NCBI GenBank assembly: GCA_904394975.1
Contig: CAJFNQ010000039.1
Coordinates: 1 to 12,262, forward strand
Length of the DNA stretch: 12,262 nucleotides
From: Metaruminococcus_A gallistercoris
GTDB lineage: Bacteria > Bacillota > Clostridia > Oscillospirales > Ruminococcaceae
Direction: 5' to 3'
A program made the translations under genes and the position numbers. The notes below the pieces were generated by a model, which saw only the letters and a list, made by a program, of their open reading frames with translations, ran no database searches and was not told the origin of the DNA. Positions 6,468-12,262 of this stretch are shown one piece after another. Position 1 is the first letter of the stretch. Each line of letters begins with the position of its first letter.

Positions 6468-6751
6468 CTTCTCATTTGTAAATTTAAATTAAGTGCCAGA
6501 TTTCAAATGCACAAAAACAAGCGAATTACAAGTTTGAACCCCCAAACCTATTCACATAATCATCTGCGGCAATGTTCGCTCTCCGTCTGAAAAAATTTTC
6601 GTGTTAATTTATTCTGGATTCAGTTTTGCAGAAATAAGAATGATATCATTTTCAACCTTTCAAAAAGAATAACTTAGACCTTTTCTGATTAAACCAAAAC
6701 CACGCAGTAATCCGAAACAAGACCGCAATGGTTTTTTTCGGTATTTCATGA

Positions 6752-6757
6752 TATAAT
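6752..6757 (+). promoter_or_regulatory. Candidate -10 box for the first MATE gene
   Basis: TATAAT lies 18 bp before the preferred ATG at 6776. No good -35 is visible 17 bp upstream (TGGTTT). The implied start near 6764 would leave a leader of about 12 nt that begins inside the ribosome site, so a promoter further upstream may be the real one. Confidence 0.4.
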
Positions 6758-6775
6758 GATTTGGGTGAATTTACA

Positions 6776-8149
6776 ATGCAATCAAAAACGAACTTAACCA
6801 AAGAAGACATTTTCCGCGATTTACCTATTCCCACCGCACTGCGAAAGATGATCATACCGGCGATAGCCAGCCAGCTGATTGTTCTGATCTACAATATGGC
6901 AGACACATTTTTTGTAGGTCAAACAAACAATCCATACATGGTAGCGGGTACCTCTCTGATCCTGCCGGTATTTAACATTACTCTGTGTTTTGCCGGGCTG
7001 GCAGGGATTGGCGGCGGTTCACTGATTTCCAGACTGTTGGGGCAATCCCAAAAAGATGAAGCCAGACGGGTCAGTGCATTTTCTTTGTACCTGGCTTTGC
7101 TGATTGCGGTGGTTTTTTCGGTCTCCATCGCTGTGTTCATGCAGCCGATTCTGGAACTTTTGGGAGCAAGTGGAAATACTTACGAGTACGCTAAGCAATA
7201 CGCGCTGTTTGTCATTGTGCTCGGTGGTGTGCCGACTGTACTTTCCAACGTATTATCAAATTTAATCCGCAGCATCGGCCTTTCCAAAGAGGCCAGCGCG
7301 GGAATCATACTGGGCGGCCTGCTCAACATTGCGCTGGACCCTCTGTTTATGTTTGTGCTCATGCCCAAAGGTTATGAGGTGATCGGCGCCGGAATTGCGA
7401 CCTGTCTTTCCAACTGCATTGCGCTGCTCTTTTTTATCATTGTGCTTCTGCGGCTTGGAAAAGGGTCCATGATTACCTTTTCATTCAGAAACGGTCTGCC
7501 AAGAAAAAGCAGTGTTGCAGCTGTTTTCGGTGTTGGGATTCCATCGGCTGTTGCAACTCTTTTGTTTGACTTAGACTACGTCATCATTGACAAATTAACG
7601 GTTTCCTATCACGATCTGGCGCTGGCGGCAATTGGAATCGTGTTAAAAATTGAACGGTTTCCGCTCAATGTGGGAATCGGTATCTGCCAGGGCATGCTTC
7701 CGCTTGTGGCATACAACTACGCATCCGGAAACAAAAAACGCATGAACGACACCATACGGCTTTCCTGTATACTGGGCCTTGTGATTGCAGGCATCAGCAT
7801 TGTGCTGTATGAAATCTTTGCCAACCAATTTTCCGGTCTTTTCATCGGAGATGCTCAAACAGTGAGTTTATCCGCTGATTTTCTGCGGGTTCGAGTGCTG
7901 GCTACCCCCCTAATGTTCTTGAGCTTTTTCACCGTATACCTTTTTCAGGCATTCGGGAAAGGAAGAATTTCTCTGTTCCTGGGTGTTACCAGATGGCTTG
8001 TTTTCAACATTCCGATGCTGTTTCTCTTAAACGCGATTATAGGTATGTATGGAATCGTCTGGTCACAGGTAACAGCTGACACTCTTACGGTTTTGTTATC
8101 TTTCTATGTATTTTGGAAATACAGACCAAAGTTTGAAAGCCCACAATAA
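6776..8149 (+). CDS. MATE-family multidrug/toxin exporter (MepA-like)
   Basis: I place the start at ATG 6776, behind GGGTGA (6763-6768, spacing 7); a TTG at 6761 would add five residues but would put the ribosome site inside the gene. The product is 457 residues, the family's usual size, with about twelve membrane helices in two related halves. The first half has the hallmark MADTFFVGQ (41-49), then AGLAGIGGGSLISRLLGQ; the second half carries FDLDYVIIDKL and GICQGMLPLVAYNYASGN. These are signs of MepA/DinF-like exporters that expel cationic or aromatic compounds using a Na+ or H+ gradient across the cytoplasmic membrane. Substrates cannot be predicted. It faces a second MATE gene tail to tail and shares the terminator at 8207. 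It is not obviously regulated by a neighbour; the nearest regulator, tetR, ends an earlier unit. Confidence 0.9.
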   Translation: MQSKTNLTKEDIFRDLPIPTALRKMIIPAIASQLIVLIYNMADTFFVGQTNNPYMVAGTSLILPVFNITLCFAGLAGIGGGSLISRLLGQSQKDEARRVSAFSLYLALLIAVVFSVSIAVFMQPILELLGASGNTYEYAKQYALFVIVLGGVPTVLSNVLSNLIRSIGLSKEASAGIILGGLLNIALDPLFMFVLMPKGYEVIGAGIATCLSNCIALLFFIIVLLRLGKGSMITFSFRNGLPRKSSVAAVFGVGIPSAVATLLFDLDYVIIDKLTVSYHDLALAAIGIVLKIERFPLNVGIGICQGMLPLVAYNYASGNKKRMNDTIRLSCILGLVIAGISIVLYEIFANQFSGLFIGDAQTVSLSADFLRVRVLATPLMFLSFFTVYLFQAFGKGRISLFLGVTRWLVFNIPMLFLLNAIIGMYGIVWSQVTADTLTVLLSFYVFWKYRPKFESPQ

Positions 8150-8153
8150 AGCA

Positions 8154-8181
8154 CGGCAGATAAGAAGTAATTCATCTGCCG
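8154..8181 (+). other. 3' hairpin right after the first MATE stop codon
   Basis: CGGCAGAT (8154-8161) pairs perfectly with ATCTGCCG (8174-8181), loop 12 nt, no T-tract. It may protect the mRNA end. Confidence 0.4.
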
Positions 8182-8202
8182 CTCAAACAACCGCAATTTA
8201 CC

Positions 8203-8246
8203 AAAAAACGCTGAACCCACAACAAGTTGGGTTCAGCGTTCATTTT
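8203..8246. terminator. Bidirectional terminator between the convergent MATE genes
   Basis: AACGCTGAACCCA (8207-8219) pairs perfectly over 13 bp with 8228-8240, loop 8 nt. Rightward it is followed by CATTTTTATT; leftward the six A at 8203-8208 read as a T-tract. The stem matches 3358-3390 almost base for base. Confidence 0.85.
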
Positions 8247-8305
8247 TATTGTTACGGCGGACATTTCATACCGTCCTGAAGAGATGACAGCTGGCAAACC
8301 CTGTT

Positions 8306-9601
8306 TTACCGATTATCTCTTTTGGTTTTCCATACACTCATCAAAATCGATATGAGCAAGGTGATGATCTCAGCCGCGGGAAACGCCAGCCAAACTCCGG
8401 TTACCCCGAAAAGTCTTGACAACAAAAACGCCATCGCTGAAATAGACACGATTCCCCTCGACAACGCAATAACGGAAGATTCAACGCCTTTTCCAGTGGC
8501 GCTGTAAAAACCGGAGCGGATCATATTCACCGCCGCGATTAAAAAGCCGACAAAATACACTCGGAGCCCTATGGAAGCGTAAGCTGCCAATTCCGGCGAA
8601 TTCTCGCTGTTAAACACCGCCACCAGCTGATCTCCAAATAAAAACACCGCCGCGACGACGACAGCCGCAATGCATTCAGCGATGATCAGCGCGTGCTTGT
8701 ATACCTTTTTCTCGGATTCAAAATCCATTTTGCCGTGCGCTGTACTGGCAACCGGCTGAAGCCCTAACGAAACACCATTGAGCAAAGCGGTTCCAACTAA
8801 GGCGATATTCGCAATTACACCATATGCGGCGACCGCCGTGTTGCCCGACAATCCCAACAAAATAAAATTAAACACCAGTGTGGTAATGCCACTGGACAGT
8901 TCTCCTACCAGCGCGACCACGCCCAAGCTGCACGCCGAAACCAATCTTTTAATGGACGGGAGCGTCTTTTTGAACACGATAGTGTTGCGTTTGGACATGT
9001 AGTGTATCATGCAGATGCTCATACTGACGATCGGCGAAACGCCCGTAGCCAATGCGGCACCTATCATTCCCAGATTCATGGGGAACATAAAAATATAGTC
9101 AAAGACAATGTTGAAAATGCCGCTCAACAACGTTGCCATCATGGCCAGCTTTGGCGCGTTGTCATTTCGTACAAAAGCAGTAAATGTGTAATTCAACATA
9201 AAAAATGGAGTAAAGCACAAAAAGATTCGAGTATATGGCAATCCGACACTCATGATCTGCTCATCCGCGCCAAGCAGAGAAAGAATTTTATCCGGGAAAA
9301 AAATGCCGCTTAACACAAAAACCGCGCTAATGATAAGAGTCCAGAAAACAGAATTTGAAAAATAAGCGTCCCCATCATCGCCGGCAGACCGGCACAAGGA
9401 AAAACGTGTTGCGGAACCAATGCCGATCATGGAACCAATCGCAAAAATAAGCCCGTAAATAGGAAGGACCAGATTCAAAGCGGTGATTCCGTTTGCGCCT
9501 TCGGCAATCGAAATAAAAAACGTATCCGCCAAAACGTAGCAGGACGTTCCGACCATTGCCAGAATATTCGGTGCAATATACCTTCTAAGCTGCCGTTCCA
9601 T
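8306..9601 (-). CDS. Second MATE-family exporter
   Basis: The frame extends upstream to 9634, but ATG at 9601 has GGAGG (9609-9613) seven bases before it, so I prefer the shorter form of 431 residues beginning MERQLRRYIAPN. It shows the MATE signature VLADTFFI (23-30), then GIGSATRFSLCRSAGD in the first half, and GVSLGLQPVAS with a second set of six hydrophobic helices in the second half. About twelve membrane spans are expected. The role is cation-coupled export of small toxic compounds. Sequence motifs differ from the neighbouring MATE gene (GLQPVAS instead of GMLPLVAY), so the two are divergent family members rather than a recent duplication. It has its own promoter at 9716-9744 and a leader of about 108 nt that may attenuate expression. 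Confidence 0.9.
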   Translation of the reverse strand: MERQLRRYIAPNILAMVGTSCYVLADTFFISIAEGANGITALNLVLPIYGLIFAIGSMIGIGSATRFSLCRSAGDDGDAYFSNSVFWTLIISAVFVLSGIFFPDKILSLLGADEQIMSVGLPYTRIFLCFTPFFMLNYTFTAFVRNDNAPKLAMMATLLSGIFNIVFDYIFMFPMNLGMIGAALATGVSPIVSMSICMIHYMSKRNTIVFKKTLPSIKRLVSACSLGVVALVGELSSGITTLVFNFILLGLSGNTAVAAYGVIANIALVGTALLNGVSLGLQPVASTAHGKMDFESEKKVYKHALIIAECIAAVVVAAVFLFGDQLVAVFNSENSPELAAYASIGLRVYFVGFLIAAVNMIRSGFYSATGKGVESSVIALSRGIVSISAMAFLLSRLFGVTGVWLAFPAAEIITLLISILMSVWKTKRDNR

Positions 9602-9659
9602 TGATCGACCTCCAAAAAAATACAGCACCCACATTTACGACTGCAAAGACCTAACGCCG

Positions 9660-9690
9660 TAAAAATAAGATGCTGTTACCATCTTTCTAC
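9660..9690 (-). promoter_or_regulatory. Attenuator-like hairpin in the leader of the second MATE gene
   Basis: Reading leftward, AAGATG (9685-9680) pairs with CATCTT (9672-9667) with a 7-nt loop, followed by ATTTTTA. It lies between promoter and ribosome site. Just upstream in the RNA, CTGCC and GGTAG (9700-9688) can form another small hairpin. The stem is short, only 6 bp, so termination would be weak. Confidence 0.3.
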
Positions 9691-9715
9691 CCGGTGGCAG
9701 AACACAATTTTTGAT

Positions 9716-9744
9716 ATTATAACACAAAATATTTTCCTTGGCAA
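9716..9744 (-). promoter_or_regulatory. Promoter of the second MATE gene
   Basis: On the minus strand TTGCCA (9744-9739), a 17-bp spacer and TATAAT (9721-9716). Transcription would begin near 9709. Confidence 0.75.
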
Positions 9745-9815
9745 GCAAAAGAAAAGCTGCGCAGAACGCCGTTTTTCACTTGACTGATGCAAAAACAAAT
9801 TCTATTGAAAAGCAC

Positions 9816-9847
9816 AAAAACCATGCAGTATAACGCTGCATGGTTTT
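9816..9847 (-). terminator. Terminator of the kinase/OB-fold unit
   Basis: ACCATGCAG (9820-9828) pairs perfectly with CTGCATGGT (9836-9844), extended by A-T pairs to 12 bp. Leftward the stem is followed by TTTTTGTGC. It sits 12 bp beyond the OB-fold gene stop and upstream of the second MATE promoter. Confidence 0.8.
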
Positions 9848-9858
9848 GCGGTCAATCA

Positions 9859-10359
9859 TCATTCTGTGATCTGGCAGTTTTTCACCGATACACTGACGAC
9901 CTGCCCTTCACAGGTTCCGATCACGGTAACGGTATCCCCTTCTTTTAACGAGGTAAGCGAATCCTTCTGATCCTCTTCGAAATAGCACTGCACGCCAAGA
10001 ATGGCATACGGATCGTTTTCATCTTTCAGCATGATGTAAGCCCGGTCAGCTACATCAACCCCAATGCTTGAAACAGTTCCCGTAATTTTCAGCGTTTTAT
10101 CTTTGTACTGGCTATCTGCCGAAACCGCGTTTTCATCATACGCGTTGATCAGATCAACAGCCGAAACTTCAATCGCCGCTTCCTCTGCTGAGCCGCTTTC
10201 TTCCGTCTGTGCACCGGAAGCAGAAGAATCAGAACCATCGGTTCCCTGATTGCTTCCGTTGAGGCCCGCCGCAGCGCCGATGATTCCAACGATCACAACA
10301 AGGATGAGCCAGAACCACCATTTTTTATAAATCGGCTTTTTTGCTTTTGATGGCTCCAT
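9859..10359 (-). CDS. Membrane-anchored OB-fold (tRNA_anti-like) protein
   Basis: I take ATG at 10359 as start (AAGGT about 8 bases upstream), giving 166 residues; an in-frame ATG at 10410 lies in the loop of a leader hairpin without a ribosome site. Residues 1-11 are basic (KAKKPIYKK), 12-31 form a membrane helix (WFWLILVVIVGIIGAAAG), and 32-65 are a Ser/Gly/Glu-rich linker. Residues 67-166 match the OB-fold 'tRNA_anti-like' domain of small envelope proteins: DLINAYDENAVSAD, YKDKTLKITGTVSSIG, a central strand with YAILGVQCYF, then LKEGDTVTVIGTCEG. The C-terminal domain should lie outside the membrane. These proteins have no assigned activity; binding of a small ligand or nucleic acid is only suggested by the fold. 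It follows the kinase in the same direction with a gap of about 127 bp and an extra promoter, so the pair may be partly co-expressed. Confidence 0.75.
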   Translation of the reverse strand: MEPSKAKKPIYKKWWFWLILVVIVGIIGAAAGLNGSNQGTDGSDSSASGAQTEESGSAEEAAIEVSAVDLINAYDENAVSADSQYKDKTLKITGTVSSIGVDVADRAYIMLKDENDPYAILGVQCYFEEDQKDSLTSLKEGDTVTVIGTCEGQVVSVSVKNCQITE

Positions 10360-10391
10360 ATACAGGTACCTTCCCTCTCCCAAAATAACTT

Positions 10392-10422
10392 CCGCTGGAA
10401 GATTGACCATATATTCCAGCGG
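10392..10422 (-). promoter_or_regulatory. Perfect inverted repeat at the 5' end of the OB-fold gene transcript
   Basis: CCGCTGGAA (10392-10400) and TTCCAGCGG (10414-10422) are perfect 9-bp complements around a 13-nt loop. With a start near 10424 the hairpin would lie at the very 5' end of the mRNA. It could stabilise the RNA or be a protein-binding site. Confidence 0.45.
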
Positions 10423-10430
10423 CTGAAGCC

Positions 10431-10436
10431 ATTATA
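10431..10436 (-). promoter_or_regulatory. Extended -10 promoter for the OB-fold gene
   Basis: On the minus strand TGCTATAATGG contains a TATAAT (10436-10431) with TG one base upstream. The -35 region is poor (AATACA), as is usual for extended -10 promoters. Confidence 0.5.
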
Positions 10437-10486
10437 GCACCTGTGGTAAATTTTGTATTATGCCGGCAGCTTAATCCATGTAAATT

Positions 10487-11590
10487 TTATTGAGCAGTGG
10501 TCGTTTTCAAAATTCCCAGTGCTTCCGGCGAATAAAACGCATATGCCAAAACATTAAACCCAATAATCGCCACAAGAAAAAGAAACAAATACAACACAAC
10601 GCCCAAAACCTTCAATGGCTTATTGGAAGAATTTAATAGCGGAAGCCATTTCCAAATACCAAAGAGATGGAACAGAATGACTGCCGGAAAAATCACCAAC
10701 TGAAGATAGACCAGTTTGGAAAGCAGATAATCCAAAGGTGTGACCTCATGCTGGTTAGGGAACAACAACGCAACGGTGAACAAAGAAAAAATCACAGTTA
10801 ACGTGATTGACAGTGTTCGTTTCGTTTGTTTTGCGTGAGAAGGTGATTTTTTGTTGGAGGCAGGCACAAACGCAGCCTGCTGAAGCACAGAATTAGGTTT
10901 CTGCCCAGTCAGTCCAGAAGCTTGCAGTGCCCTGATGATTTCATCCACCGACTGGTACCGATTGGCCGGGTCAAAAGCCATGCACCGGTGAATGATAAAA
11001 GCAAGCGGATGATAAGGCGCTTCTCCGCACAATTCCCGCAGAACTACGCCCAGAGAGTAAATATCCGAACGGCAGTCGGTCTGTGCAAACCCATATTGCT
11101 CCGGCGCTGCATACCCTTCCGTTCCCATGTAAACGGTATCTTTCCGGCTGCTGTTTTGATAGCGGCGCGCAGCATCAAAATCAATTAATACGACGCCCCT
11201 GTCATTCAGAAGAATATTAGCCGGCTTAATATCCCGGTGAACGATACCACGGGCATGAACGGTTTGCAGTGCTTCACAAAGCTGATACAAAATGGACACG
11301 ATATCCTGCAAAGAAAAAGCGTCTCCCCTTTTCAAGCGTTCTTCCAGCGTTTCGCCCGGAATATATTCTTCTACAACAATCGCATCATCCTGCTCTTGTA
11401 TGACTTCGAATATTTTCGGCAGATGAGGGTTTGAAACAGAACGAAGCATTTGATAATGCTCCGCGGTCGTGTGATACAAAACCCGGCACACAACCGTTTG
11501 AAGCGTTTGTTTATCCTGTGCCAGAAACAATGCGCCTTTAAAACTTTCTCTGATTGGGGACAAATTTTGATAGCGTTCTGTCCAGTCCAA
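10487..11590 (-). CDS. Membrane-anchored Ser/Thr protein kinase-like protein with degenerate ATP site
   Basis: The start is TTG (11590-11588) behind an AGGGGGG ribosome site (11595-11601); no upstream ATG fits. The product is 367 residues. Residues 1-222 are a protein kinase domain: alphaC Glu probably E44, hinge region VVEEYIPGETL (72-82), catalytic loop HRDIKPAN (118-125), metal site DFD (137-139, in place of DFG), APE (162-164), SDIYSLG (175-181). The usual Gly-rich loop is not recognisable (RESFKGALFLA, 14-24), and the Lys of the VAIK strand appears as Arg36 (VVCRVL). Residues 223-257 are a basic linker. Three membrane helices follow (about 258-277, 292-313, 327-352), so the kinase domain faces the cytoplasm. 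There are no PASTA repeats, so this is not PrkC. It is divergent from the HTH gene and upstream of the OB-fold gene. It is probably a signalling kinase or, given the replaced Lys, a low-activity or pseudokinase sensor. Confidence 0.88.
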   Translation of the reverse strand: MDWTERYQNLSPIRESFKGALFLAQDKQTLQTVVCRVLYHTTAEHYQMLRSVSNPHLPKIFEVIQEQDDAIVVEEYIPGETLEERLKRGDAFSLQDIVSILYQLCEALQTVHARGIVHRDIKPANILLNDRGVVLIDFDAARRYQNSSRKDTVYMGTEGYAAPEQYGFAQTDCRSDIYSLGVVLRELCGEAPYHPLAFIIHRCMAFDPANRYQSVDEIIRALQASGLTGQKPNSVLQQAAFVPASNKKSPSHAKQTKRTLSITLTVIFSLFTVALLFPNQHEVTPLDYLLSKLVYLQLVIFPAVILFHLFGIWKWLPLLNSSNKPLKVLGVVLYLFLFLVAIIGFNVLAYAFYSPEALGILKTTTAQ

Positions 11591-11602
11591 AAAATCCCCC
11601 CT

Positions 11603-11630
11603 TGCAGAAAATCTTTCTATCCATTAGTAT
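11603..11630 (+). promoter_or_regulatory. Candidate promoter of the HTH gene, overlapping the kinase promoter
   Basis: TTGCAG (11603-11608), a 17-bp spacer and TAGTAT (11625-11630). The -10 overlaps the kinase -10 on the other strand, so the two promoters would exclude each other. The match is moderate. Confidence 0.35.
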
Positions 11631-11655
11631 ATCATGGTAGACTTTTTCATGGCAA
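11626..11655 (-). promoter_or_regulatory. Promoter of the kinase gene
   Basis: On the minus strand TTGCCA (11655-11650), an 18-bp spacer and TATACT (11631-11626), with TG just upstream of the -10 (TGATATACT). It lies in the 88-bp space between the divergent genes, where the HTH protein could act on both. Confidence 0.6.
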
Positions 11656-11678
11656 CCATTCTTTGAGAGGGATGTATT

Positions 11679-12101
11679 GTGAACAAACGCACGGAAGAAC
11701 TCATGCAAATGCTTAACACCGCGGACGCATTGGAGGATTACTGGGCAGTCAACCAAAATGAGCTGTTGGAGCCTTCCCCCGAAATTTATTTAAACAAGCT
11801 CTTAAAACAATATCAGGTGACTAAGAATGAGGTGATACGCCGTTCCGGCTTAAACCAGATTTACGGCTACCAGATTTTCGCGGGGAGCAAAAAGCCATCA
11901 CGAGACAAACTGATTGCGCTGATTTTCGGGTTTCCGCTCCATCTCAACGACGCACAGCGCCTGCTGCGGGTCGGCGGAGCCAGTGAGCTTTACCCAAGGG
12001 TCAGGCGGGACAGCATCATTCTGTTCGGGTTAAAACAAAAACTTTCGGTACAGGAACTGGATGACCTGTTGTTTGAACTGGGGGAACAAACGATTTTATA
12101 A
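11679..12101 (+). CDS. XRE-type helix-turn-helix protein paired with the kinase
   Basis: A GTG start at 11679 follows AGAGGG (11666-11671) with spacing 7, giving 140 residues. An N-terminal helical segment (1-35, KRTEELMQMLNTADALEDYWAVNQNELL) precedes an HTH region at about 38-98: LNKLLKQYQVTKNEVIRRSG, then YQIFAGSKKPSRDKLIALIFGF, the pattern of lambda-repressor-like XRE domains. The tail (104-140, LYPRVRRDSIILFGLKQKLSVQELDDLLFELGE) is a second helical unit seen in Clostridia proteins of this kind. From memory of the family, such genes often lie next to a Ser/Thr kinase gene, as here. It may repress the divergent promoters or be a kinase substrate; both are inference. GC is a little higher than in the flanking intergenic DNA. 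Confidence 0.8.
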   Translation: MNKRTEELMQMLNTADALEDYWAVNQNELLEPSPEIYLNKLLKQYQVTKNEVIRRSGLNQIYGYQIFAGSKKPSRDKLIALIFGFPLHLNDAQRLLRVGGASELYPRVRRDSIILFGLKQKLSVQELDDLLFELGEQTIL

Positions 12102-12226
12102 CGGCCATTTGAGCGTATCATTTTCAAACATGCGTCATTCCCGCACCTAAACAACAAAAAGCATTTACGGGTTAACCCCGAAACGAGTTGTCAAGGACTT
12201 TTTAATCAAATTCACAAAAAGGCCAC

Positions 12227-12249
12227 AAAAAAAGTGCCAGAAGCACTTT
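12227..12249 (-). terminator. Leftward terminator of a gene beyond the right edge
   Basis: AAAGTGC (12231-12237) and GCACTTT (12243-12249) form a 7-bp stem with loop CAGAA. Leftward the stem runs into seven T in all (A 12227-12233 on the plus strand). It indicates a minus-strand gene ending right of the window. The stretch 12102-12226 otherwise holds only a short palindrome. Confidence 0.6.
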
Positions 12250-12262
12250 CATGCTCCTGACA

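Noticed and set aside
12169..12178. Palindrome GGGTTAACCC
   Set aside because: Ten bases without spacing, repeats or nearby promoter; likely chance.
1..12262. CRISPR array, rRNA, prophage or toxin-antitoxin genes
   Set aside because: No regularly spaced repeats, no rRNA-like sequence and no frames with such domains were seen.

Overview
The window reads as chromosomal or accessory DNA of a low-to-mid GC Gram-positive anaerobe of the Clostridia, most like the Ruminococcaceae/Oscillospiraceae. The grounds are strong AGGAGG-type ribosome sites, sigma-A-like promoters, rho-independent terminators, cell-wall-anchored secreted proteins with CxxC cassettes, MepA-like MATE exporters, and a kinase/XRE pair of a type seen in this class. 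No species can be named from the sequence.

Layout. (1) 1-175: the C-terminal end of what looks like a large serine recombinase, so a mobile element probably ends close by. (2) 176-900: no convincing gene. It holds degenerate direct repeats around a very hairpin-rich, GC-richer block (318-482). (3) 901-3205: a good promoter, a structured leader of about 210 nt that contains its own terminator-like hairpin, a 666-residue secreted wall-anchored protein, and a terminator. (4) 3206-3815: two more copies of the repeat, each followed by a strong hairpin with a T-tract. (5) 3816-6265: a promoter, a TetR-family regulator and, overlapping it by 20 bp, a second wall-anchored beta-helix protein. (6) 6266-6775: an intergenic stretch with hairpins. 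(7) 6776-9601: two MATE-family exporters that converge on a shared bidirectional terminator. (8) 9816-11655: a leftward unit of a membrane-anchored Ser/Thr-kinase-like protein followed by a membrane-anchored OB-fold protein. (9) 11679-12101: an XRE/HTH protein transcribed divergently from the kinase; a leftward terminator near 12240 marks the next gene outside the window.

How the parts may work together (inference). The two surface proteins share signal-peptide style, CTEDGN/CxxC cassettes and a variant sorting signal, so they are probably anchored by the same sortase, encoded elsewhere. The second is translationally coupled to a TetR regulator; the first sits behind a possible attenuator leader. 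The kinase, OB-fold protein and HTH protein look like an envelope-signalling module. The most unusual non-coding items are the repeat-bounded hairpin block at 259-545, its relatives at 3295-3556, and the leader at 936-1116.
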